From assembly GCF_004769635.1 (NCBI RefSeq), contig NZ_RQGH01000011.1, positions 5,001 through 69,000 of the forward strand: a stretch of DNA of 64,000 nucleotides. The letters are read 5' to 3'. Within the stretch, counting starts at the first letter, position 1, and every line of letters starts with the position of its first letter. The notes below the pieces were generated by a model. It saw nothing but the letters and a program-made list of their open reading frames with translations. It made no database searches and was not told where the DNA came from. The DNA comes from Leptospira jelokensis. Lineage in GTDB: Bacteria > Spirochaetota > Leptospiria > Leptospirales > Leptospiraceae. Below, piece after piece: positions 34,386 through 42,428 of this stretch. The position numbers and the translations under genes are program-made.

Positions 34386-36161
34386 TTACCAACTTCCACT
34401 TGCGCCTCCACCACCAGACCTTCCTCCACCTCCAGAATATGAGGAACTAGAAGAGCGGTAACCAGATCCCGAAGAAGAACTAGAGCCAGAAGAGGATGGT
34501 GTGAAGAAATCTTTTGTGTTTCTGCCTACAATTTCGGCCCAACCGATCTTACGAAAAAATACCACGCATACATAACTGAAAACTGCGGAAGAAAAAAATA
34601 AAATGGTATGATAAATGTTGGGAGAATCCGGTAATAAAATCAATTTGCTTCTTATGATTTGGCCTATTACATAAAATATGCCGTAAAAAAATAAAATACC
34701 TTCACCACTGGCTAACCCAACCCATATCACAAAAAACAACGACATAAAGAAAAATTGGAATAAAAAATGTGGTTCCAATACCTGGGTTTGGTCTCTTTTT
34801 GCATCCGATGTTGGATCCAATTGATTTTCCTCTCCCAAAGTTTTTTGGTATTTGAGTCGGTCGAGGTAAGTGTCGATTCCTTCGGCACTTCGGATGCACA
34901 TCCAATCTATATCTGCTGATTTTAAATCCGATGAGATTGCGGAACTAACGATTTCGGACAAAGTTTCCATAACAATTTGTTTTGGGATCGATTGGCCTAA
35001 TACTTGTATATTTGAATTTTCATTTGTATAAACCATGAATTTCTTTTGGTTCAATGAAAAAAGTAAACTGATCCCAGAATTTTTTCCAAAAGCGGATTCG
35101 TGGAATTTTTTTGCTTCGGGAGTTAAATCAGTTTTTGTATCTAAAAATAAAATTTGGATTCCAACATTATATTCTGCTTCTAACTGATGAATCGTTTCAA
35201 GTGCTCTTTCATAGGAGAATTTTTCTAAAGCATCATAAGGATCAAATATACCACTACCTTTTTCGAATGTAAACTTTTGGTTGTGTTTGATATGATCCAA
35301 CATATCGAGAAAGGCTCTGTATGTGTAATTTGTAAAATCCCCACTTGCTTTTTCTGCATACCGATTTAAAAAAATACTCCGTACTTTGTTTTGGCTAAGG
35401 GACCAATAGTATTCTGGGTCAACTTTGATTGTACCCATATAACCATTTTTGGGTGAAGTTAGAAATACTATGGATTTTTTGTTCGTTTTTTGTTGGTTTA
35501 AGTATAATTGGTTGGCCAAAGTTTCCAATCCTAATTGGTTTTCTGCGGGTACCACACAGAAATAAAAACTTATTTTTTTCTGTAGTGGTTTCACCTCTTT
35601 GATTAAAAAGGGAATCGTATCAGGATGTAAGTCGGATTGTAGGTCAGTAAATTCATTAGGGCAAAATTCATTGGTTAGTTTTGGGGAACCATACCGAAGT
35701 TGTTCTAAGATAGCATTTGTCCCCGAAAGCATTGCCAAAGATGGATTGCCTGATTTCATATTTGGAATGATTAGTTCGTCTATGATCCGTTTGGCGACTA
35801 AATCAGTGAGAACACCTTCAAGTCCATAACCAACTTCAATTCTAACTTTTCGATCATTTGGTGCTAGGAGTAACAAAATCCCATTGTCTTTATCTTTTTT
35901 ACCCAATTGCCAAAATTCAAATACTGCACTCGCTTCTTTTTCAATCGTATCTTCCTGAAGTCTTTCTGTCACATAAACCACAACTTGGTTGGTAGTTATT
36001 TTTTCTTCCGAAAGTAATGTTGTTTCCAATTTTGACTTAACATCCAAAGGAAAGTAGTTGCTTGGATCGATCACAGGTCCTGTTAGTTTGGGATAGGGAT
36101 CTTTTGTATTTTTACATACAGAAAAGAAAACTAAGGTCAAACAAATGAAAATTCGATTCAT
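34386..36161 (-). CDS. TPM-domain (YgcG-like) membrane lipoprotein
   Basis: 591 residues. Lipoprotein signal ends FFSVC (Cys16). The TPM_phosphatase domain (about 25-150) has LTGPVIDPSNYFPLDVKSKLE and the hallmark RKVRIEVGYGLEGVLTDLVAKRII. A second, more divergent TPM-like repeat lies near 320-420. Two or three membrane helices follow (about 475-550), then a Ser-Gly tail closing GGGGASGSW, typical of YgcG-type proteins. The family is linked to membrane maintenance and Photosystem II assembly factors; enzyme activity is debated. It is downstream of the DUF4349 lipoprotein by 12 bases, in the same operon. AAGGAATCCTACT precedes the ATG. Confidence 0.85.
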   Translation of the reverse strand: MNRIFICLTLVFFSVCKNTKDPYPKLTGPVIDPSNYFPLDVKSKLETTLLSEEKITTNQVVVYVTERLQEDTIEKEASAVFEFWQLGKKDKDNGILLLLAPNDRKVRIEVGYGLEGVLTDLVAKRIIDELIIPNMKSGNPSLAMLSGTNAILEQLRYGSPKLTNEFCPNEFTDLQSDLHPDTIPFLIKEVKPLQKKISFYFCVVPAENQLGLETLANQLYLNQQKTNKKSIVFLTSPKNGYMGTIKVDPEYYWSLSQNKVRSIFLNRYAEKASGDFTNYTYRAFLDMLDHIKHNQKFTFEKGSGIFDPYDALEKFSYERALETIHQLEAEYNVGIQILFLDTKTDLTPEAKKFHESAFGKNSGISLLFSLNQKKFMVYTNENSNIQVLGQSIPKQIVMETLSEIVSSAISSDLKSADIDWMCIRSAEGIDTYLDRLKYQKTLGEENQLDPTSDAKRDQTQVLEPHFLFQFFFMSLFFVIWVGLASGEGILFFYGIFYVIGQIIRSKLILLPDSPNIYHTILFFSSAVFSYVCVVFFRKIGWAEIVGRNTKDFFTPSSSGSSSSSGSGYRSSSSSYSGGGGRSGGGGASGSW

Positions 36162-36173
36162 AGTAGGATTCCT

Positions 36174-36962
36174 TTATTTTTCTTTCGGAATTTCCTGTAC
36201 GAATAACCAAATGATTCCATCTTTTACTTTGCCAAGGCCTAAATACAAATAATAAATGGGATACCCTAAGGGACCTGGTTTGTATTCTTTTTGGACCACG
36301 GGTTCCCATTTTTGCCTTACATGGACTGTAACAGATGATAGTTGGATTGCAGATGAAAGGTATTTGAGTTTCCCTTCCCATCGTTCAATGGATTCAGATA
36401 CTTTGTTTAATTCAGCTTCAACTTTTAAAGTTTCTTCTAAGGTTTTGGCTGTTTTCAAAATTTCAAGCAGTCGTGTCCGCATCTTTTGGGCATTTTCCAA
36501 ACGGATTTCTGTATCCAAATAGTCTTCTGTCACATCTTTTGCAGATACGTCTTCAGAGTAGTTATGAGATTCTTTTTTTAAGGTCTGTAAAAAGTTTTTT
36601 AAATTCTCTTGTGGGATTTTTAATTGAATCGTTCCTTGTGAGCTGTATTGGAGTGCGTAACCACCAAATGATTCTGCAAGTTTGATGATCTCTGTTACTT
36701 TTGGTTCAATTTCTTTGGATTGCAAATTGACGACTACAGTATACACCATCATTCTTTTGGGAGATTTTGAGTCTTGGGTTTTTGAATCTGACTTGGGTGC
36801 TTGGGAAACTCCCGAACTCATTTTTGCTTCTTCATAATTGTCTGCCATGTTTCGGGAGAGAACGGTTTCTCTTTCCATTCGATTCATATTAGAACATTGG
36901 ATGATGGAGAAAAGGAAGGGTAGGAGGAGGAGTTTGGATGAGTGGAAAGGAATTGTTTTCAT
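36174..36962 (-). CDS. DUF4349 domain lipoprotein
   Basis: 262 residues. Signal LLLPFLFSIIQC (Cys23). A linker rich in Ser/Lys (45-70) is followed by the DUF4349 domain: MMVYTVVVNLQSKEI, GGYALQYSSQGTIQLKIPQENLKNFLQTL, and VTEDYLDTEIRLENAQ at about 145-160. A coiled coil (TRLLEILKTAKTLEETLKVEAELNKVSESIERWEG, about 165-200) and a C-terminal membrane segment close the chain. The role is unknown; proteins of this family often accompany TPM or LemA membrane proteins, as here. No clear ribosome site is visible; a hairpin ends eight bases before the ATG. Confidence 0.85.
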   Translation of the reverse strand: MKTIPFHSSKLLLLPFLFSIIQCSNMNRMERETVLSRNMADNYEEAKMSSGVSQAPKSDSKTQDSKSPKRMMVYTVVVNLQSKEIEPKVTEIIKLAESFGGYALQYSSQGTIQLKIPQENLKNFLQTLKKESHNYSEDVSAKDVTEDYLDTEIRLENAQKMRTRLLEILKTAKTLEETLKVEAELNKVSESIERWEGKLKYLSSAIQLSSVTVHVRQKWEPVVQKEYKPGPLGYPIYYLYLGLGKVKDGIIWLFVQEIPKEK

Positions 36963-36970
36963 GGCTATAA

Positions 36971-37003
36971 TTGGAAACTGAATCTAATGGATTCAGTTTC
37001 CAA
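36971..37003. terminator. Perfect 14-pair hairpin between two leftward genes
   Basis: TTGGAAACTGAATC (36971-36984) and GATTCAGTTTCCAA (36990-37003) are exact complements around the loop TAATG. It lies 14 bases after the stop of the hydrolase gene and 8 bases before the DUF4349 start codon. It may end the upstream transcript, although no T-run follows, or hide the DUF4349 ribosome site. Confidence 0.55.
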
Positions 37004-37016
37004 CTTCAAACCTTTT

Positions 37017-38765
37017 TTAAACTCCGATTTGGGATTCTAAAAAGCGTCCATAACCTCGTTCTTTTCCGAGGGAATTGACAGGTTTTCCCGAATCAACTGC
37101 CAATTTCCCATTGATGAATACTTTTTTGATTGTATCGTCATTACGTCGAACCCAACGTTTGAAATTTTCCATAAAAGGCATCGGTGCTTCCACATCCTTA
37201 GCAAGAGAATCGTCAAGTTTACTTGGATCAATTAATACCAAATCTGCTCGTTTCCCTTCTTTGATATAACCTGCATCAATCCCAAACCAATCTCCAATTT
37301 CACCGGTGAGACGATGAACAGCTCTTTCCATTGTCATAAAAGGTTTATTTTCTAATTCTGCATCCCTAACCAGTTTTAACATACGAAGTGGGAAATTATA
37401 ATGAGCCATCCCACGTAAATGGGCACCCGCATCCGAGAAACCAATTAGGATATCGGGATAGGAAACGATTTTTTGTAATGGTTCCTTTCTGTGATTTGCC
37501 ATGACTGTATACCACCGAACATCATTTCCATGTTCTGCCACTAAATCTAAGAACGCAGTGACTGAGTGGACCCCTCTTTCTTTTGCAACGTCATCAATTG
37601 ATTTACCGATCAGAGATTTGTCTGGTGCATCAACAATTTTCGTTTCTCTGAAATTTCTGTGGAACACTCGCGGTAAAAACCAGTTGGTCCATTGCCTTTT
37701 GAACCAAGACCGATACTTAGGATCTTTCATAAGTTGTTTTCGTTCCAATTCATCTTCAATGTGATTGGCTTTCGCACCTGCTGCAAATTCTTCAAACACA
37801 ACAACATCCATTCCGTCGGCATACAAATCAAATGGCTCGGGTAGAGCTTGGAACCTGAAATCAGATCGAAATATTTTATTTGTGATACGTCCGATCACTC
37901 CCAAGAGTTTGTACAAACCAGGATCAAATTTCACATCCATAAGGGAGATGATGGTAGTTTTTAAAGGTTTTCTAAAAATTCCAAACGCTTCTTTTAAAAA
38001 CATAAGTACATTGATTTTAGTGGAAACATTGGGAACACCTTGGAAAATTTTTCCTCGTTTTCTAAGTGTTTTGTTTAAAAATTCGTATTCACTCCAATTG
38101 GCAAATGTGGAAGGAAGTGGTCTGGATCGAAATCTGGAACCATCCATTTTATCCCAAACAAGGGTATTGATTGATAATCCCATAAAACCAGCATCCAAAG
38201 CTTCTTCGAGGTGTTGGTTCATTTTTTCTAACTCTTGTTTGGTTGGTTTTTCTCCCTTGGTTAAGGATCTTTCCAATCCCATCACATGGGCCCGAATGGC
38301 AGAATGGCCCGCAAAGGAAGTGACGTTTGGTCCGAGCGGAAGTGAATTAAGATGTTTTTTGTATTCAATAGCCGAGTTCCAATTTTTTTTACTCTCTAAT
38401 ATCGATAATACATTTTTTCGTGGAATTGCTTCCACCCGACTAAACATGTCAGCAAGATCAGTAGGATCACCTAACGCCAAACTTAACGAACAACTGCCTA
38501 AGGAAATAGTAGTGATTCCGTGCCGAACCGACTCTGATAAATCAGGGGCCACTTCAATTTCTGCATCGTAATGCGTGTGGAAATCAATAAAACCTGGCGT
38601 GAGCCATTGGTTTTTTGCATCGATGACAGTTTCTCCCGGTTTAGGATTCAATTCAGTTTTGGAAATTGTTTCCACGATCCCGTCTTTGATCCGAACATCT
38701 CCAATGAACGATGGATTGGTGCTGCCATCAAAGATACGCGCTTGTTTGATAAGAGTCTCTGCCAT
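37017..38765 (-). CDS. N-acyl-D-amino-acid deacylase-like amidohydrolase
   Basis: 582 residues from the ATG at 38765, preceded by GGAGG; a start further upstream at 38873 lacks this site. Amidohydrolase beta-barrel with metal-binding FIDFHTHYDAE at about 60-70, GHSAIRAHVMG near 145 and the downstream VFINGKLAVDSGKP strand at the C-terminus. The order and length fit the N-acyl-D-amino-acid deacylase / D-aminoacylase group, zinc enzymes that release D- or L-amino acids from N-acyl forms. It lies 104 bases after the leuA-like gene on the same strand and may share its control. Substrate not determined. Confidence 0.85.
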   Translation of the reverse strand: MAETLIKQARIFDGSTNPSFIGDVRIKDGIVETISKTELNPKPGETVIDAKNQWLTPGFIDFHTHYDAEIEVAPDLSESVRHGITTISLGSCSLSLALGDPTDLADMFSRVEAIPRKNVLSILESKKNWNSAIEYKKHLNSLPLGPNVTSFAGHSAIRAHVMGLERSLTKGEKPTKQELEKMNQHLEEALDAGFMGLSINTLVWDKMDGSRFRSRPLPSTFANWSEYEFLNKTLRKRGKIFQGVPNVSTKINVLMFLKEAFGIFRKPLKTTIISLMDVKFDPGLYKLLGVIGRITNKIFRSDFRFQALPEPFDLYADGMDVVVFEEFAAGAKANHIEDELERKQLMKDPKYRSWFKRQWTNWFLPRVFHRNFRETKIVDAPDKSLIGKSIDDVAKERGVHSVTAFLDLVAEHGNDVRWYTVMANHRKEPLQKIVSYPDILIGFSDAGAHLRGMAHYNFPLRMLKLVRDAELENKPFMTMERAVHRLTGEIGDWFGIDAGYIKEGKRADLVLIDPSKLDDSLAKDVEAPMPFMENFKRWVRRNDDTIKKVFINGKLAVDSGKPVNSLGKERGYGRFLESQIGV

Positions 38766-38869
38766 GATACCTCCAGAAAAACCATTCGAAATTATGGCAG
38801 ATTGACAAAGATTTGTCAATGATTCCCTATCAATTGCCTTAAGTTTCTCTGGACAAAAACCTTCTTTGT

Positions 38870-40054
38870 TCACTGATAAGAGAGGATTGATTGACTAAGT
38901 GCCACTAACTCTGCTTCGGTGATCTCACGGTTATTCTCCTTTGAAGAAATGGATTTTGCCAAAGAAAACAAATGGTGGATTTCTTCTCTTGAAACTTTGA
39001 TTCCTTTTTGATTTAACAAAAATTCAATAGCTTTGTGACCCGATTGGTTGGTAAAGGAGATGGTTTCTTTATCCCTTCTACCAACAAATTCAGGAGAAAA
39101 GGTCCGATACGCACCTTTCGTTTGGTGTAAGGTTTTTGTGACACCATCTTGGTGGATTCCGGATCTATGAGAAAAAATATCTTCTCCAATGATTGGTGTT
39201 TTTTCCCCTATCGGAATTCCCGTAAGTTCTGAAATTCGTTTGGCAGTAGGGTAGATCCTTTGGAAGTTTAAATTCAACGATTCGCCATTTTGGTGTAAGG
39301 CGATAGCTGTTTCATACAAGTTGGTATTTCCAGCACGTTCCCCAAGTCCATTTAATGCCACTTCAATTTGATTTGCTCCTACATACACCGATTCCACAGA
39401 AGTGGCAGTTGCCATACCTAAATCATTATGTGTATGAATGGATAAAATCGCCTTATCTCCAATGTAGTCTTTGATTTCCTTCACCATATTCACAAAAATC
39501 ATGGGCCTATACCGTTCGACTGTGTTTGGTAAGTTGATAATGTTTGCACCCGCTTCAATTGCCGTTTCAAATGCATATTTTGTAAAAGCGAAGTTTTCAA
39601 TGGCATCACCAAAATGTTCGCCAGAAAATTGGATTTCCACATTGGGTCCAACGATGGACCTAGCAAAAGACACGGAAGACTTGATTTTTTGTAGCACTTC
39701 TTTTTCTGAAATCTTTAATACATGTTTGATGGAAAAATCACTCACTGGATAAACAATATGCATCCGTGGTTTGTCTGCATTTTGGATTGCTTCCCATGTA
39801 ACAGCGATTTCTTTTTCATTGGCTCTTGATAAAGCTGCAATCGGTTTACCCTTTGGGGCACGTTTAGACAACACTTGGCATGTTTGAAATTCGGCTTCGT
39901 TTGAAGATGGAAAACCTACTTCGATGCCGTCCACATTCAAATCGACTAACAAATCAAAAACTTCGATTTTTTCATCAATGGTCCACGGTCGTTTTAAAGC
40001 TTGGTTCCCATCACGTAAAGTGACGTCTTGGATGTGAATGGTGTTTGGTTTCAT
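38870..40054 (-). CDS. leuA: 2-Isopropylmalate synthase (LeuA-type), short form
   Basis: 394 residues from the ATG at 40054 with GGAGGA six bases upstream. The condensing TIM-barrel shows VTLRDGNQAL (catalytic Arg14-Asp15), GIEVGFPSSN and the metal-binding HTHNDLGMAT. The C-terminal regulatory LeuA-dimer domain of full-length enzymes (about 120 residues more) is absent; only a communication subdomain is present. It would condense acetyl-CoA with 2-ketoisovalerate, the first committed step to leucine. Related homocitrate and citramalate synthases look alike, but the leucine-rich attenuator just upstream argues for leucine synthesis. Loss of the feedback domain may be balanced by this attenuation. 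Confidence 0.88.
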   Translation of the reverse strand: MKPNTIHIQDVTLRDGNQALKRPWTIDEKIEVFDLLVDLNVDGIEVGFPSSNEAEFQTCQVLSKRAPKGKPIAALSRANEKEIAVTWEAIQNADKPRMHIVYPVSDFSIKHVLKISEKEVLQKIKSSVSFARSIVGPNVEIQFSGEHFGDAIENFAFTKYAFETAIEAGANIINLPNTVERYRPMIFVNMVKEIKDYIGDKAILSIHTHNDLGMATATSVESVYVGANQIEVALNGLGERAGNTNLYETAIALHQNGESLNLNFQRIYPTAKRISELTGIPIGEKTPIIGEDIFSHRSGIHQDGVTKTLHQTKGAYRTFSPEFVGRRDKETISFTNQSGHKAIEFLLNQKGIKVSREEIHHLFSLAKSISSKENNREITEAELVALSQSILSYQ

Positions 40055-40099
40055 TGTTCCTCCGAATCCGCAAAAAGTAACCACTTCCGACCGGGGGAC

Positions 40100-40139
40100 C
40101 AAAAATAAAAAAGCCCACTTCCCGGTTGGGAGTGGGCTT
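40100..40139 (-). terminator. Intrinsic terminator of the leu attenuator
   Basis: On the minus strand AAGCCCACT (40139-40131) pairs with AGTGGGCTT (40119-40111), extended by CCC/GGG with one bulge, followed by TTTTTTATTTTT (to about 40100). It lies between the leader peptide and leuA, 45 bases before the leuA start. Its left arm segment CTCCC (40132-40128) can instead pair with GGGAG (40160-40156), forming an antiterminator. Confidence 0.8.
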
Positions 40140-40165
40140 TGTCACATAGCTCTCTCTCCCTCGAA

Positions 40166-40216
40166 TTATAAAATCTCGAGGAGGAGTAGGAGCTGAATGT
40201 GTGCGAATGATTTCAT
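40166..40216 (-). CDS. Leucine attenuator leader peptide (leuL-like)
   Basis: ATG at 40216, 16 codons, stop TAA at 40168-40166: MKSFAHIQLLLLLEIL. Six of 16 residues are leucine, five in a row (CTC CTA CTC CTC CTC). The codons overlap the first arm (near 40180-40176) of a hairpin with 40164-40160. Leucine starvation would stall the ribosome there, leave GGGAG free and favour the antiterminator. Its promoter probably overlaps the stop codon of the symporter gene, where TTGACG (40256-40251) could be the -35 box. The logic matches the classical leu/trp/his attenuators. Confidence 0.8.
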   Translation of the reverse strand: MKSFAHIQLLLLLEIL

Positions 40217-40252
40217 TGTTATTGTTTAGACGATCCTAAAGCTAAGTTTTCG

Positions 40253-41686
40253 TCAATTTTTTTTTATCATCCCAGTTAGGGTGACAAGGCCAAACAAACT
40301 CCCAAATCCGATGGGGATGAGGAGGGTAAACGAAAGTTTGAAACCAATTCCTACAAAGATAGTAATGAAGATACTCAAGAGGAAAAATAAGGAGAAAATC
40401 GAACCCGAAATGGGAAGGTCTTTTCTCCCTTTGGCTAGGAAAAACACCGCAATGGATGGTCCCAAGGTATAGGAAAAAATGGTGAGTCCCATTTCTAGGA
40501 TGCCCTTTTCCCAGGTCTCCACAAGGAAATATGGGATGAGGCTTGCAAAAAACAATAGAACACCGAAAAACAATGATAAGGTTCTTGGGCTAAACCATTT
40601 GTCCATTTCCCAATCCCTTGCCCAAGTGAGAGATAAGGAATTGATCGTTGAACTGAGTGTTGACATGGCACTAGCAAGGATTGCTGCCACAAGGATACCG
40701 AGCATTGGGGAAGGCACTTCGTTTATGATAAAATGGCTAAAAACTTTTTCTGCTGGAACCATCTTTCCTTCATAAAACAAATAAAGTAGGGATCCAATGC
40801 ATAAAAAAAGTAAAAATTGGAAGAAAACGACAATCCCACTGCCAATCAAAATCTTTTGGCCAGAGAGTAAATTCTTTGTCGCAATCACTCGTTGTACCAA
40901 CATCAAATCGGTTCCATGGGAGCCAACAGAGATAAAGGCACCACCTAGGATCGCAAACAAAATGAAGTAACTATTATCACCCGTTAGGTTGTAATCAAAG
41001 ATAAATACCTTCCATTTTCCTAACGTTTCTAAATGTTGGATTTGATTTGTGATGGCGAATCCACCCAAGTTGATTTGGATCAGAACAAGTGCAAAAATTC
41101 CACCCAATAGATAAATGATCCACTGCAAAACATCAGTGAAAACAATTGCTCTAAATCCACCAAACACAGAATAAATGATGGTTACCACACTTAAAATTAA
41201 GAGAGCCAACATACCTAAGATCTCAGCAGAAATAGGAAATCCCATCCTTTCTAAAAGGAAGGCAATCGGTAAGGAACTTACATACAAACGAATTCCATCA
41301 CCAAGTAATCTTGAAATGGTAAATACAAAGGATAAGGTTTTTTGAGGTGTCTTTCCAAATCGATTGCCTACATATTCATAAACCGAAATGGTATTACCCG
41401 AAAAATAAGAAGGGAGTAGATACAAAGCAACAATGGTCCTACCAATGATATAACCAATGGCAATTTCCAGAAATCGAAAATCTCCCTTATAGGAAAGGGA
41501 AGGAATACTTAAAAAAGTTAAACTAGAAGTTTCTGTGGCAACGAGTGAAATCATGAGAAATACCCAGTGGATTTCTTTTTTGGCTAAATAAAAATCCTCT
41601 TCTTTCTCTGTGTTTTTGGCAAAACGAAAACCAAAATAGAATACAAATAAAAAATAAAAACCTAAAACAATGACATCCCAAATCAT
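40253..41686 (-). CDS. Sodium:solute symporter (SSF family)
   Basis: 477 residues from the ATG at 41686, which has AAGGG five bases upstream; the ATG at 41701 directly follows the CBS gene stop and is the alternative. Twelve to thirteen hydrophobic segments. The N-terminal VATETSSLTFLSIPSLSYKGD and the TRSF-like STLSSTINSLSLTWARDW segment (near 345-365) carry the conserved serines of the sodium site in SSF transporters (PutP/PanF/SGLT). The substrate is unknown; the position next to leuA does not settle it. Membrane location, uptake coupled to Na+. Confidence 0.9.
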   Translation of the reverse strand: MIWDVIVLGFYFLFVFYFGFRFAKNTEKEEDFYLAKKEIHWVFLMISLVATETSSLTFLSIPSLSYKGDFRFLEIAIGYIIGRTIVALYLLPSYFSGNTISVYEYVGNRFGKTPQKTLSFVFTISRLLGDGIRLYVSSLPIAFLLERMGFPISAEILGMLALLILSVVTIIYSVFGGFRAIVFTDVLQWIIYLLGGIFALVLIQINLGGFAITNQIQHLETLGKWKVFIFDYNLTGDNSYFILFAILGGAFISVGSHGTDLMLVQRVIATKNLLSGQKILIGSGIVVFFQFLLFLCIGSLLYLFYEGKMVPAEKVFSHFIINEVPSPMLGILVAAILASAMSTLSSTINSLSLTWARDWEMDKWFSPRTLSLFFGVLLFFASLIPYFLVETWEKGILEMGLTIFSYTLGPSIAVFFLAKGRKDLPISGSIFSLFFLLSIFITIFVGIGFKLSFTLLIPIGFGSLFGLVTLTGMIKKN

Positions 41687-41706
41687 AAATACCCTTATCA
41701 TTTCAT

Positions 41707-42306
41707 TCAGACTGTTAAACTAAAATTGGGATATTTCAAAAGAAGGCGAAGTAAATCGGATCTTGTGATGATTCCAATAGGTACATTATCGTCATTTACG
41801 ATGGGTAAACAACCGATTCTTTCTTCTAATAAGAGTTTCGTTACCTGTCTTATCTCGGCTCCAGGTGGTCCAACTAACACGCGCTTTATCATAACGTCTG
41901 ATACTGGCATTTCCCTCTCGTAGGATTTTGTTTTGTCCAGTAAATCTCTGTCGGAAACAAATCCGACAAGTTCTCCCGTCCTATCCGTTATGGGTAAATG
42001 GCGGATTCCTTTTTCTAACATAAAATCCAGACAGGACTCGATGGATTCCCCTTTCTCTTTGGTGAACACGGGACTTGTCATCATTTCGTGGAGGAAAAAT
42101 ACGGGTTTTTCCGTTGGAAGTGCCGCCTCCTTGTAGGCATCCCTCGGGTTTCTGTGAAGGAAAGATCCTGTAGGAGAGGTTTCAGGTTCCCCGTCCCCGA
42201 TTTCGCTTGGCGTAGATTGGGCAGATGGATGGATTTTGGGAACACGGTCGGGGTGAGTGGCTGGTGGATTGGGGGAAATGCGCCCGTCATGGATCCAAAA
42301 GAACAT
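41707..42306 (-). CDS. Protein with paired CBS domains
   Basis: 199 residues. The first 70 residues are Pro/Ser/Thr-rich and probably disordered. Two CBS motifs follow (HEMMTSPVFTKEKGESIESCLDFMLEKGIRHLPITD and SDVMIKRVLVGPPGAEIRQVTKLLLEERIGCLPIVN). Each ends with a G-x-x-T/S-x-x-D segment, here VGFVSDRDLL and IGIITRSDLL. Such pairs bind AMP, ATP or similar nucleotides and regulate partner proteins. The symporter gene follows directly, so the pair may regulate transport. Cytoplasmic. Confidence 0.9.
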   Translation of the reverse strand: MFFWIHDGRISPNPPATHPDRVPKIHPSAQSTPSEIGDGEPETSPTGSFLHRNPRDAYKEAALPTEKPVFFLHEMMTSPVFTKEKGESIESCLDFMLEKGIRHLPITDRTGELVGFVSDRDLLDKTKSYEREMPVSDVMIKRVLVGPPGAEIRQVTKLLLEERIGCLPIVNDDNVPIGIITRSDLLRLLLKYPNFSLTV

Positions 42307-42428
42307 AATTATGCCCTACCTTTCTGAAAAGTTTGTCAAAAATAAGAAAAAACTTGCAAAAAACGAACAGTGGTTTTTTATCCATCCTACATTTCCAGTA
42401 AAAAGCACCAAATGAAAAGGCAAAGACC

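Noticed and set aside
37765..38571. Long plus-strand open frame (268 codons)
   Set aside because: Fully antisense to the amidohydrolase gene, whose motifs and ribosome site are clear; a shadow frame.
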